Assembly: GCF_001761485.1 (NCBI RefSeq)
Contig: NC_090772.1
Coordinates: 1,178,001 to 1,242,000, forward strand
Length of the DNA: 64,000 nucleotides
Source of the DNA: Yarrowia lipolytica
Lineage: Eukaryota; Ascomycota; Dipodascomycetes; Dipodascales
Reading direction: 5' to 3'
In this document: piece by piece, positions 39,084 through 50,881 of the stretch
Numbering within the stretch: the stretch's first letter is position 1
Layout of the letters: each line of letters opens with the position of its first letter
The notes under the pieces: generated by a model
The model's input: the letters and a program-made list of their open reading frames with translations, nothing else
Told to the model about the DNA's origin: nothing
Database searches by the model: none
Position numbers and translations under genes: made by a program

Positions 39084-41430
39084 GAGTGAATGGTGAGTGC
39101 GATACACGATCAAGACACCGACTCTTTCCAGCTATCTTATATGATCTCCCTCAACTCTATCCACCTTGTCGATCTGAGCTCCACATTTGATGTGACAAGA
39201 GAGCAGCTTATGGGGTCGTGATGATCTTGATCAGTCGAGAGATGTCCTGAATAACTTCTCGAGAAACAGTTTGATTCCCTTTGGTCCGATAATAGCACTC
39301 ATCTGGGACCACCGACGGCTTCAAAGCCGACAAACTCAGGTCCGAAACTTCCTCGGTGAACTCTCAGGGTGACATTGCAGAAAGTGGAGATGATGAGAAT
39401 GGTGGGTAGAGGATTTGCAACCAACAGCGAATTCAGAGAAGTGTGTTATTTCTCTAAACAAGATGTTTATTCTAAATAATTACTTGGATGGCTACGTCGT
39501 TTACCGAAAAATGACTGAGATGACCTTCGCCGAGATGATATCTGAGACATGGCCTCTAGTAACTTTAGGCTTATCAGCGCCGAGACGTTATTGAACGCTG
39601 AACTGCTTCAGTATGAGCAGTGGGGGTAGAGTACTTGGGCAGAATGAGACTAACGGAGCCCAATTACGCCATCTCATTGTGTTTCTTCTGCCAGTAAAGA
39701 GATACATCCACTTCTCTCTTGCTGGTGTTAGTTGCAATACAGTACATACTCAGCTTAGTTACATCAGTTGACTCTAACAACCCTTAGTTGGGGTTTGCTC
39801 ACCCATAGTATAGGCACTTAACAACATCCTATACACTTGTTCTGTCTCATTTCCTAACCAATTAAACGATTTTTGTTCTTTTTCATTGGGCTACTTCCCC
39901 AATCCGGTGAACTTATTCTTCTGCATCTGTCAACGTGCTTGTTTAAAGGTTCTTCAGCTCGCAACAACCCCCATTTTCCCCCGTTGGTTTGGTGTCCAGT
40001 AGCTTCGGGCTGGATCACACCCTGGTACGTTGCGGTGCTGCTTTCAGGTGAATTATATACGGATTACACCCGGATTATACACTAAGGCGGTAGTGCGATT
40101 CACCACAATGGCGCCATCTACCAGCGATATAATCGCACAATTACAGTATCCAGTCGCTAGTCTAGGGCTAGTCTAGGGCTAGTCTAGGGCTAATCTAGGG
40201 CTAATCTAGGGCTAATCTAGGACCAAGCAGTTTGAGATACGTCAGGATGTGTTCATGAATTGTTTCAGAATGAAAGTGGGCTTGAAGCTATTGAGGGTAT
40301 AGACATTCAACGCTCAACGTCATAGTATAGTACATACTGTAGTACGTAATTGGTGCCATCTCGGGACGCTCATGTGAGCACTCTGTCATCAAGAGCACTC
40401 TCCTGTGAGCAGTTGGTTAGGTACAATACCCGAACATACTGATATACATACCCTGGCATACTGACCACACCACTTAGGTACTCTACTCAGGACTCTCTAC
40501 TCAGGACTCTCAGGACTCTAATCAGTACTCCCAGGATTCTACTCTGTACTCTCAGTACATGCTGTACTTTACTTGTACTCGGACAATTCCTCCTCGTACC
40601 ACCGCAAAAACAAATCCGCTGTACTGTATGTGGAGTTCCGCAAGCGCACTAATTGCGTTTTGGGCCATTGTTCCTTGTCGTATACGAGCAGCTTTCGGCG
40701 GTAGCTAATCAGATATTGTCCTTTGACACGATGTTATCTAGCTTCTGGCAGGTGCTGATCGGCATCGAGGAGGTTAATTGTGCTGTTGAGACCACCATTA
40801 TTAACAGTGTTTGTGCGTCTCTATCTTGGTCTTTGTATGGACACGGGGGTGCGCTGGTCTCGTCGCTCGCTCTAGGTTCTGGCACCAGTGCACGGGCTAC
40901 AATACTACAAGTAGTAGCATGTTCTGGACGGTGGTATTGATGGATATGACAATGTGGGCACCCGGAATTTGGCTGAAAGGGACCATAGATGGCTGAAAAG
41001 GGCCATGGATGGCTTAAAAAGGCTGAAGATTCCACAAATGCTCTCCAACTCTCCAAATACCCTGTAGATTTGAATTCCCAGCCATCCAATAAACCCCATC
41101 TATGATCAACGCTGTCTAATGTTACGTTGTGCTAGGTGGTCTATTCGGTGGCTTTTATGTGCGATAGTTCGAGGCGAGGAGGAACAAGAGCCACAGGGTG
41201 TTCGCAAGTATACTACCCTCCGAAGATACCGCTAACGTGGCCCACAATCGAGCACTTTTAGTCGCCCGCGGGACATCCCCAGGATCTTCGCACAAAGAAC
41301 CTTCCACCTGCTCTAGCTAGTCCACTAGAGTAACTTCCCCACTAACAACGACGCAGATATAACATGGGTTGTATTCACTGATATAAGGCATCATTCCCCC
41401 TCCGGAAACTCACCCATCATCCATTTTAGT
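39084..41430. other. Long intergenic region with repeats
   Basis: 2.3 kb with no convincing gene. Contains an 11-bp telomere-like array (listed separately), a degenerate CTCAGGACTCT repeat cluster around 40478-40565 and TACTGTA-type motifs. The promoter of the aspartic protease is at the left end. Confidence 0.5.
40157..40222. repeat. 11-bp tandem array, telomere-like unit
   Basis: Six exact-length 11-bp units: three of CTAGTCTAGGG followed by three of CTAATCTAGG(G/A). The unit resembles the telomere repeat that I recall for Y. lipolytica (TTAGTCAGGG) with one T inserted and one T-to-C change. Confidence 0.9.
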
Positions 41431-41868
41431 ATGACCGACAAAAGAACGACTCGAGCTGTTGCAAGACACGCCATTGTGGGTGTCTACACACTGGCCTTTC
41501 TGGCGTACTCGGCATGGCTCTTCTACCGAATGGTGAGCCGATTGAGCGATAACGACGACAACTGGGTGTTGGAACCGATTGGAATTTTGTTGCTCGGAGA
41601 AATGGGTGTCGATGAGGCGCTGGAGCGGCTTTATGAAAAGGGTAAGGTGACTGAAATCCAACAGTGGTGGTCCATGATGTTCAACTTTGCATTTTTCACT
41701 GTTTTCAGTCTCTATCTCGACACTGAAGCGTGGATTGTTATGAAAGAGGCGGTTGGTGATTACTCTCGTTCGTCGTGGTCCCTGATAGGAGCTGGAATGA
41801 CGCTGCTTGGGTTGGTATGGTACAGTCGACTTCCTGAACGAGCTGAGGGTTTTATTCGGCTGCCTTGA
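41431..41868 (+). CDS. Small membrane protein of unknown function
   Basis: 145 aa. Basic start (MTDKRTTRAVARH) followed by a membrane segment at about 14-33 (AIVGVYTLAFLAYSAWLFY). A second hydrophobic segment spans about 80-98 (MMFNFAFFTVFSLYL), and a third lies near 118-133 (LIGAGMTLLGLVWY). A polar loop lies between the first two. No family recognised. The positive-inside rule would put the N-terminus in the cytosol or matrix. Moderate codon bias and a clean ATG; short ORFs of this kind can be spurious, but the three well-spaced membrane segments argue for a real gene. Confidence 0.6.
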   Translation: MTDKRTTRAVARHAIVGVYTLAFLAYSAWLFYRMVSRLSDNDDNWVLEPIGILLLGEMGVDEALERLYEKGKVTEIQQWWSMMFNFAFFTVFSLYLDTEAWIVMKEAVGDYSRSSWSLIGAGMTLLGLVWYSRLPERAEGFIRLP

Positions 41869-42429
41869 GAACGGAATGCAACTATCGAAATGTTCTCCAA
41901 ATGGAGGAGATGGGGGAGTTTAGGACTGTCGACAGAGAGACATATCTTCCGCCACAGACAACAGAGCGAATTGTCGGGTACTGACACTCTTAGAACACGA
42001 TTGCACACTCTATGAACACACATTCACAACACACAGTAAGCCAACAATCACACCTAAACAATCGGAATAAAAAACGCTAGCTGTGACCAACTCTCACCTT
42101 CTGAACTAATCTCTTTGTCAGATCAGGCTACTTCGGTCGTGTTTGGCTAGGTCGTTTTGGTCAGCTCTACTTGACTTCAATCAGTCACTTACTTTCAATC
42201 AGCATTGGTAGCTACTTTACTGATTGCTTTTCTCTGCCTTAGGGGCCTCTCTTCTACCAGCCGAGCTCTACTCGGTTTCGGTAGTTACTTCAATTGTTCT
42301 ACTGTAAGTTCGTCTCTCAGATCTCTCCACTCACTGTCTCAGCTCAAGGAAGACAGCTACTTTCCTCACAGTAATATAATTAATTATTCAAGAATCATAT
42401 AGATAGTTCCCATCTGTCTCCTTCGCCCC
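41869..42429. other. Convergent intergenic region
   Basis: 561 bp between the small membrane protein and the hexose transporter; nothing coding seen. Confidence 0.45.
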
Positions 42430-44019
42430 CTAATCCGAATCAAATCCAGAATCGCAGCTCTGATCCGGCGAAACCTCCGTCTTTCCAGACATGATCTCGG
42501 TCTGGAACCTATCACTCTGCCAGGCGTACTTGACCTCCGAGTACATTTCGTCCACCTGCTCCAGTGACAACCCTTTGGTTTCATAGACAAACAAGTACAC
42601 AAAGGCAATGGCTAGAAAATTGCAACCTCCCCAGATGAAAAACACCTTGGACTCGAGACCGGCAGACCCAGGTTTCTTGTCGACCAAGTACGGAGTTGCA
42701 AAGGCAATGGCAAAGTTGAAAATCCAGTTGGCAGCCACACTGATAGCCACTCCCTTGGCCCGGATTCGAAGCGGGAAAATCTCCGCAACAACCACCCAGG
42801 CTATAGGTCCCCAGGTGGATGCAAAGCCTGCGATGAACGTACAAGTGAAGGCAATAAGGACCTTGGAAGACACCTGGCTATCCAGAGCTGCTCCTACAGC
42901 TGCCACAATTAATTCTGAAACACACATTACCACGGCTCCAATCAAGAGCAGCTTTCTTCGGCCCACTTTGTCGACAAACAGAATACCCGGAAGGGTGAAG
43001 GCCACATTGACGGCAGAGGTGATCATGGACACCACAAAGGGATCTTTTATGCCAGCTGTTTTGAAAAAGTTGGTTCCATAGTAGAATATGAAATTGATGC
43101 CTGTTAGTTGTTGCAGAGCCTGGATTGAGACTCCTGTCAGCAGTCTTTTGAGCTGTGATCCATGTGGACTGAAACAAGCCTTCCAGGAGGAGTTTCCAAC
43201 CTCCATTTCCATTTCGAACGACTTCTGTAGTTCAAGCAGTTCCTTTTTGACCGGTTTCGAGTCTGTTGGTAGCCTTCTTAGCCGTGAGAGTGCTTCGGCG
43301 GCTTTCTCTGGCCGGTTCTTCTTGACCCAGAAACGAGGAGTCTCAGGAAGAAACACAAGTCCTGCTGAAAGAATAAGAGCCCAAATGAGTTGAATACCAA
43401 GAGGGATACGGTATGATGACGTATTTGGACGGTCCTTAGTGGCATTGTTGACAATAGCTGCCAGTAGAAGACCCACAGTGATGGCAAACTGGTAGACAGA
43501 AACAACGGCCCCTCTGATCCATTTGGGAGACACTTCTGACTGATAGAGAGGCACAATGGACGAGATACCTCCCACACCAAGACCAGCAATCACCCGTCCC
43601 ACAATTAGCAAGACTCTTCCGGTTGTGACGGTCTGCAAAATAGCACCCACAGAGAATACAAGACAATACAACAGAAGACCCAGACGTCGACCAGCCGTGT
43701 CAGCAGCTAAGGGAGCAACGATGGCTCCGGTAAATGTGCCCACAGATAGGATAGATGTGGTGAGAGATGATTGGCCCGAGGTGAAGTCGTTCTTCCCAAA
43801 GTCTGTAAAGTGTTCTTTCACATAGCCCATGGTCATGATTCCAGCAATAGTTCCTGTGTCGTAGCCGTAGAGAAGTCCTCCAAAAGCCACAAATACAGCC
43901 ACAATAATGGCCATTACTGTTGATTCTTGATCGGCCTTTGGAATACTGTTCGGCGTACTTGTATCTGTAGTTTGTTGCTGGATGTCTGACTTTTGCGGAC
44001 AGGGGTCGTTCGATTCCAT
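42430..44019 (-). CDS. YHT2: Hexose transporter, major facilitator superfamily
   Basis: 529 aa from the first ATG (complement ends at 44019; a TTG six codons upstream is not used). Twelve membrane segments are implied. Sugar-transporter signatures are complete: FGGLLYGYDTGTIAGI in segment 1, DTAGRRLGLL, the GRVIAGLGVGGISSIVPLY block, PETPRFWVKK before the central loop, QQLTGINFIFYYG in segment 7, DKVGRRKLL, and YETKGLSLEQVDEMY at the end. The QQLTGINFIFYY motif fits glucose/fructose uptake. It resembles the Snf3/Hxt-type carriers but has no long C-terminal signalling tail. From the gene order I believe this is Yht2, one of the hexose carriers described in Y. lipolytica; the name is from memory. 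Plasma membrane. Confidence 0.85.
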   Translation of the reverse strand: MESNDPCPQKSDIQQQTTDTSTPNSIPKADQESTVMAIIVAVFVAFGGLLYGYDTGTIAGIMTMGYVKEHFTDFGKNDFTSGQSSLTTSILSVGTFTGAIVAPLAADTAGRRLGLLLYCLVFSVGAILQTVTTGRVLLIVGRVIAGLGVGGISSIVPLYQSEVSPKWIRGAVVSVYQFAITVGLLLAAIVNNATKDRPNTSSYRIPLGIQLIWALILSAGLVFLPETPRFWVKKNRPEKAAEALSRLRRLPTDSKPVKKELLELQKSFEMEMEVGNSSWKACFSPHGSQLKRLLTGVSIQALQQLTGINFIFYYGTNFFKTAGIKDPFVVSMITSAVNVAFTLPGILFVDKVGRRKLLLIGAVVMCVSELIVAAVGAALDSQVSSKVLIAFTCTFIAGFASTWGPIAWVVVAEIFPLRIRAKGVAISVAANWIFNFAIAFATPYLVDKKPGSAGLESKVFFIWGGCNFLAIAFVYLFVYETKGLSLEQVDEMYSEVKYAWQSDRFQTEIMSGKTEVSPDQSCDSGFDSD

Positions 44020-45871
44020 GGTTGTCGATGTAAACAAGATATAAAGAGTATATCAAGCGCAAACAATACTACAAATGCTTTCCCCACTGAAGGGGAACCA
44101 CTGCGGTCAATTCATGCGGTCTAGATTGCGCCTTTAGTAAGTTTTCCAAGTGATAGCCATACCTTGGACGTACCTGTATGACCTCATAATGGGCATTGTC
44201 TTGATCTGTAAGTCCAAATATCTACCGCCAGGCATACTAAACCTATTCGATTGGAGAATCGAACCTCCTAATATTGTTGTTTTTACCCCTAGTCACATCT
44301 TCAGGCGGTGAACTACCCGTATGTAGTTGTAGTTGGGTCGAACACGTTACGCGTGGTGTAGTATGGTAGATGAATGTCGATATAAGACTTACAGTGGAGT
44401 GGATGATGCTGTTTTATTACTTGTTCTCAACTCTTTGTTTTATTTACATGATAAAAAAACACATACCAAAGTTCCAAAACACCCCATCTCATGCCATCAT
44501 CGCTCCCCTACTTGTACAACTCCACATTTAGTCCGGAAAAAAATGAGCCATTGTGGGAAAGACTTTTCTACATTGTTACATTGACTGACAAGTGTATTTA
44601 ACGGAAGCCTACAGTCGAGATTTTGGACTGCAAAAGTCACTACTGTACGTTCTCACTTTGTAGATATCATATCCATGGATACCATACAAGACCATCCACA
44701 AAGTACATAACCCCAATCACTTTTGAATAATCCACTCTGGTCGTTTGAATTCGCCCAGTATCACACCAAAAAATGTACTAAGCTCCCTGAAACCAAGCTA
44801 CTGACCGGCAAGAACGTCTCGAGTACATTAGTCGGGGAACTAGTACGCTAAGAGCACATGTTCACGCCCGGAGGGATTTTCAAATCACGCATCAGCTCTA
44901 ATACTATGTCACATCACATTTCGGCTGCAAAAACAACTTCTGGAATGCAGTTTGATGCCGATGGACTGAATGAGAGATTCGTGACCAGACTTGGCATTAC
45001 TCACTACACAACGTCAAATCCCACCGGGAAACCCAAGTTGATACTAACCAGTAGATATAGTAAAAGAATAATGCCTGACCTAACAACATACCCACTCCGG
45101 TCGGGTCCAATTCCAATCTTGTAGCTTCGCTAGAGAGACTAGAACCTGGTTCTGGTTCTTGAGAGGTACTTGAGACATTGAAGGTCGATGCAAAGAGCCT
45201 CTCCTCGTTCTCAGATGTCTATGGCGTGGTCCGAGCAACGACGCTAACGCAGTTACTATGCGCGGTGCTCTCCAACTTTTCCAAAAACGGGCGCCTTTTT
45301 TTACAGACTAGGGTTTTTTTTAAAAGAAAAAAAGGGGAATACATTGAGGAAATGTTGTTTTTTGTTTTTGTTATTCTAGGCAAATACAAGGGTTTTGTTT
45401 TTTTATTCTAGGCAAATACAGGGTTATGTTTTTTTTATTCTACAAGTAGGCAAATACAGGGTTATGTTTTTTTATTCTTTCTGTTTTTTTATTCTTTTAT
45501 TTGTTTCTTGTTTTTTGTTTTCTTTTTCTAGGGAAACACATTTCAGTGACTACGTACATGCTACCAGTACAAGAGAGGGTAATAATTCTGTGTAGAGAAG
45601 TGAGTGTGCTGCATACGCGAATTGACAGTCTATTCCATGATGAACAACACCTAGCGTACAATGTTTGTCAGTATTTCTCAACTGATAATGGTATATCGTA
45701 TACATCCGGGAGACTCTTGATGACTAAGCCGTCGTGATCTTAAGAAAGATAATATGGCAATATTTCCATTGCCGAGGACGTGGCGTAGCACTGATACAAA
45801 CACAATCCGATTACATTGTACAAGTCTTTTGATGTGTAATGTAGCCATAATATTATTACTATACTTATAAA
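44020..45871. other. Long intergenic region with T-rich repeats
   Basis: 1.85 kb without a convincing gene. A tRNA-like B-box fragment lies near 44250-44275 on the minus strand. A T-rich TTATTCTAGGCAAATACAGGG repeat cluster lies at 45370-45535. A TACTAACCAG acceptor-like block near 45046 has no donor partner. Confidence 0.5.
45370..45540 (+). repeat. T-rich TTATTCTAGG / CAAATACAGGG repeat cluster
   Basis: Three copies of (T)nATTCTAGGCAAATACAGGG-type sequence, the third with a CAAGTAGG variant, followed by a fourth, degenerate copy with CTAGGGAAACACATTTCAG. The spacers are pure T runs. A related cluster is at 58362-58610. Confidence 0.75.
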
Positions 45872-48800
45872 TTAATGCTGATTGTAAAAGGTGGGAATGC
45901 CGTAGAGTACAGGAGCCGCTCCATTGAGGTAGCGCAACAGACACTCGTTTCTAGACTGCGAAAGAGCCATGGAACAGTCCATAGAACCATCAAGTGAGTC
46001 GTCTTCAAACACTCCCCACCGGGTCAGAAACTGCCGCCCAAACTTGTCAATGTCCTTGTCTGTCACATCCCACAGGTTGGCTACCAGAGAGGGACATCCA
46101 GCAGACATGTAGGCCATAGGAATACCCCAGGGCTCAAACTCGCCTGCGTCACGTATCACACCGGAAGAGCAGCCCAGAAGAACTGTGGGACAGCACCGCT
46201 CAAGCTTGGAGATAGAAGAGTTTCGGATGTACTTGTCTCCTCCTCCGTGGCCCATGTAGATCATGACGGAAGAAGTTTCCAGAGCCTTCACCCACTCAGA
46301 TTCACTAGGCTGCTTGCCGACAACCCCCGAGAAAAGTGAAAGAGCATCCTCAAACCGACCCTGCGTCCTGGGAAGATCTCCGCCAGGATTAAGAATATAA
46401 TAGGGCTTGCCAGTGGGCTCAGAGGTGTCCAAAAGCTGGCTGAGTACTTGGAGAGACGAAACACGAGAAACAGAGCGTCCACAGAGGCTCGACATGTTCT
46501 CCCAGGGGAATTGTGTAGTGGCGGAGTCCAAAACAAGCACTGTATGGGTGTACTTGTGTTTGTTTTTGGTGTCGTCGCTGAAATGAAGACCAATGGCTTC
46601 TTCGATCTCAACAAAGATCTGGTCAGTGTCCAGTTCGTCATAAGCGTTGTACTCGCCGTGGAATTGCAGAATGTCAAGCACAAAGTAGACGAGATCCTCC
46701 AGTAGCTCAGGTGCAATATCATCCTTACCCATACCCAGAAATAGTGACAGAACTCGGGGATCAATTGTCACGGGCTTGAATCCCTTCTTTCGTCGTCCTG
46801 TACCGTTTCTGGAGGGCAGATGCTTAGTCAGAATGCGGTTGAACGACTTGGCGAAAGACTCGCAGCCAGAACCGACAGTTTCTCCAAGAATACCAAGGAA
46901 GCCTCCAAACCAGCAGAACTCTGCGTCGTGGAGAAGCTGTTTGAGGCGAGCATCGAGCTCATGACGCTTGGCCCACCAAGCTTCAGAACCTCCAGGGAAA
47001 GCAGTCCCAGTTCGCGTCATGGTATCACTTTCGGAAATAATACTCTTGAGCTCATCCAGACCATCGGAGAAGAGAAATGGATGCTCATCAACATCCCGGG
47101 AGTTGTGACGATGAAGTGGAAGCCGAAGAAGGAATGGTTCCTGGTTGCAGGCGTACTGGCAGACAATCAGATCACCAGAAGTAGGGCAAATGGCGAGGGA
47201 AATGACATTCCAGTTGTCGGGGAGCTTGGAAAGAAGAGATTTCGCATTGAGATCGACGTGAGAAGGAGTGGAAGGCATAGTTGCCGTGGTCCATTCACTC
47301 ACGGTCAAACTACTCAGCACCCGCCGTCTTTTATCAGTAGCAATACCTCTGAAATCCAGCCAGGAAGTCGTATGTGTGGTAGTGCCAAGAGCGGACACAA
47401 AAACGTCTAACGAAGACAGTAAGAACAATGCTTCGTTAATCTCAATCTGCGAGGAGGACTCGAACAAGTCCTGAACTCTCTCTCCAAGCGACTTTTTTGC
47501 GCTGCAAAGCATTCCATGAGCCGCCTGGACATTATTGTTGGGATGTAGAGCAATATCGCAGATGGAAGCAGAGGGAATGCTGATAGCAGACTCCTCTAGA
47601 CCCATGAAGATTGCGTCTGAAGAAAGCAGCTTCCTAGCTGAAAACAATGAGATTCGAGACTCAACCAGTTGATCCAGACACTGGTCATATTTACCCAGAC
47701 CGGAAAAGGTCGGTTTAGCGGCTTTCTGATCCCGAACAAGCTCCAATTCGACCTTAAGACGCTCCACTTGAGCAACAAGACGTCTCAAGCCGGGTAAGAC
47801 ACCTGCTGTGGAGGAAGCAGCGGGCTTCTTGCGTCGCTCAACACGCAGCTGCGACATGTCACGTGAAAGGCCTGAAGAATCGCTCATCGAGTTGATCACC
47901 TGAAGGGAGCGTTCGTACTGAGCAAACGAATCTTCCAGCTCGCCAGTCTTGTAGTGAAAGGCACCCACTCGAGCGTACAGAAGTGCCCGTGATACGTCGT
48001 CGATTGTGTCATGTTCACGTGATGCACATGCAGCTGCCAAGGTGTTCTGACTGGCTGAATAGTCACCCTTCTTCAACTGAAGCCAGCCAAGAAGGGACTG
48101 TGCCTCAGAGAGTTGGATTAAGTGACCCACAGACTCGTGTAGGCCAATTGATTGAGTGATAACCTGTTCGGCTTCCCTCCACAGGCCCAAATGCAAAAGA
48201 GTGGTGGTTGTGTAAATTGCAGATTGAAGACTCAGACTACACATTTCCCAAACATAGACAGGTAGCTGAGAAAACTTCAAGATGCTGCTGTTGCTCTTAC
48301 TGTACCGCTTAAGGTAGGCTTGAGACAGGGAAAGAGCCTTTCTGGCTGTAGCAGTGGCATGTTCCAAGTGAGATTGTTCGAATGAAAGACGAGATTGAAC
48401 CAGCCAATATCGAACCTGGCAAGTAAGACGAATGCAGTACTCTTGAGGAGACTCGGAGTCAGTCTTACCAGATGCCAGGTCACGTGACAGCACGGGATGT
48501 GCAGACACAAGATGGGTGTGTTTTGTGAGCCGTTTGACTGCGGATTCGAACTGCCCCTCAAGCAACAAATTTGATGCATGCAGTTGCTGGGTGAGAAGTT
48601 GAAAATAAATGTCTGAGTCTCCGTTGGCATCTTTTAGGGTCGTTTTGCACCGTTGAACGTCTCCGAGATTCAAGTAGCACTGAGCCAAGGCCAGTTTGTC
48701 GCTGGTATGTTTGTGCAATTTCAGCTCAAGCGAGAACAACGACTGGCAAGCAGCATACTTTGCGACAATGGAAATGATTTCCGCATCTTCAGGAGTTGGC

Positions 48801-50881
48801 TTGATTGTGCCGGCAAGATGTAGCAGGTGATCCAAGTTAGGGTTGTGGAGATAAATGGTCTCTAAAGCAACCAGGTGAAAGTCCACAATGGGAGTACGGT
48901 CGATTTTGACACCAATAAGACTCTTGAGCACGTCAATGGACACTTCATGTAGTGAGGTGGCCTCGGCAAGATTTCTGGTCAGCAGACGAGCCAAATCTAG
49001 CCATTTTTCATCGCCGACAAGAACGTCACATTGAAACTTGAACAGCTGCTGAAGGACGCCTCCCTTAAGTCTGGAACTCTGACTGATGACTCCAACAAGC
49101 ATCTGGATCAGCTTGATTTGCACCATAGGTCGTCCTGACTGCTCAGAAAACGTGTATACCTGGTCATCCATGTTCAACAAGGGGTATGCGAGAAGTTTGA
49201 TGAATTTGATGACGATAGCGTCTTCAGAGAGGATCGTCTGGTCCTTCAATGAAGAAATAACCGATGAGCAGTGGTTTAGGGCTTCACTCCACCGCTTGTT
49301 TTCACACAGCAAGGTTGCCAATTTGGAACACTTCATCAGATACTGTTCGGAAATTCCTGCTGACTTGTGTAACGTAGACGCCAGTTGAAGCAGGGAAATC
49401 TGAGTATCAATCCTTTTCGACTTGAGACCAAGATTGAATACCAGGTTGGAAAGAAGCACCATCTTGGCTGTGTCTTTCAGCTCAACAAGACTATCACCAA
49501 CCGCAATGAAGCAGTCCTGAACGTACTCGCATTTGGCAGACTCATGAGTGGTCTTCAAAATAGCACTTGAGTAGTCACACAGGGAAGGAAGCAGTTTCTT
49601 GATATTGAGATTCTGCACGCCGGTCGTCAGCAGTTGCAGTAACGAACTCATGGCTCGAATATGGTCGTTAGTCACCCCTCCTTCACCCATGCCTTTGTGT
49701 GTGTTTTTAAAGAACACCTCAATAGCCGTTAGAGTCGCTTGAGACGCCATCTGTTTGTTATCGGTAGCTTTGACTGCTCTCAGTAAGGTCGGCAGGGAGA
49801 ACTCTTCTGAAAAGGAGCCCGAATTTGTCAGAGCTTCCACTATCGATACAGAAGGAATGGTGTCGACAGCTTTGGGTTCTGGAGCTCCCCCGGGGAAAAT
49901 TAGCTCATTGTCGAGTCCTCCAAGGTACTTGAGCAGGTCGGAAATAAGTGAATTGCGCTCCTCCTCGCTGACATTGGCGTCAATCATCTTCTGAACTGTG
50001 TCGGTCAACAGATCCATCTGGGACATGTCGGACGAACATTCCATGGACACCAGTTGCAGTTTCATGGCGTTGAGTTTGTTGGACGTGCATTGTCGAGAGA
50101 GAGCGGCTGTTAGTTTTGAGAGTGTCGTTAGCTTGGCCTGTTTGTGTGTGGCTGCCGTCTTTCCTGTCCACGCCACAGGTCCACAAGGGTGTTTCAGTGA
50201 AGCCACCAGTTGCTATGTGTTAGTATTGGAGAGGGGTAAAAGAGCACCACCTTTGCATCTCATCTCTTACATCATACTCACTTCCATAATTCCTTCATCA
50301 ACCCTGGATCGGGCGAAAGCTTTGAGCATAGCCAGATGCAGCGACACGATAATGTTGACCACTGCGGGGACTGTCTTGCGCGGTGGCACGTCCACGAGCA
50401 GCAGTTTGCTCAATTGTGCGTCCTGGGTGTCGATTTTGAACACCTCGTGGTCCACTGCGATTCGTCGCAACAGTCGCTTGAAAATAACCACAATCTGCTC
50501 CAGAGCAAATCCAATCTCCTTCTCCGAGCCCGATACGAGTTTCTGGATTAGCAGCAACTGTCTGCGGTCGATTTCAGAGCTCTTGACGGCCTTCTTGGAC
50601 TCAAACCCCCACAGTACCTCCAAGCACTCACACCCGGTCAGGTACAGATCCGATTCGGACACGGACAGCTTCCCCGGCTTGGTGGGGCTCTGGTTTTCCT
50701 TGCCTGCTGCCGCAGAGACGGGTCCAAGACGAGCAATCACGTCGTCCATAGCTCTCAGAGTCGCCTCGGGACTGGTCGCGAACACCGTTTTTTCCAACGA
50801 GCCCTGCGACCGCACGGGCCGCATGATACGCGGAGAAGCCAGCGACGGACTGGTTACGCCGATGTTTCCAACTTCAGTCAT
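45872..50881 (-). CDS. ESP1: Separase
   Basis: 1646 aa in two exons: 50282-50881 (200 codons) and 45872-50212, with a 69-nt intron. The donor GTGAGT is at 50281-50276 and the acceptor block TACTAACACATAG ends at 50213; the phase is kept, joining IME to QLVASLKH. The long N-terminal part is an alpha-solenoid with tetratricopeptide-like pairs. The C-terminal caspase-like domain has the catalytic His in MGHGGGDKYI (His1522) and Cys in LLGCSSG (Cys1548), and the DLWDVTD-type motif as NLWDVTDKDIDKF. Separase cleaves the cohesin kleisin at anaphase and is held by securin until then. The length is like that of S. cerevisiae Esp1 (1630 aa). Confidence 0.96.

Noticed and set aside
45040-45062. TACTAACCAG acceptor-like block
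   Set aside because: No GTGAGT donor or coding exon upstream, and the sequence after it has an immediate stop.
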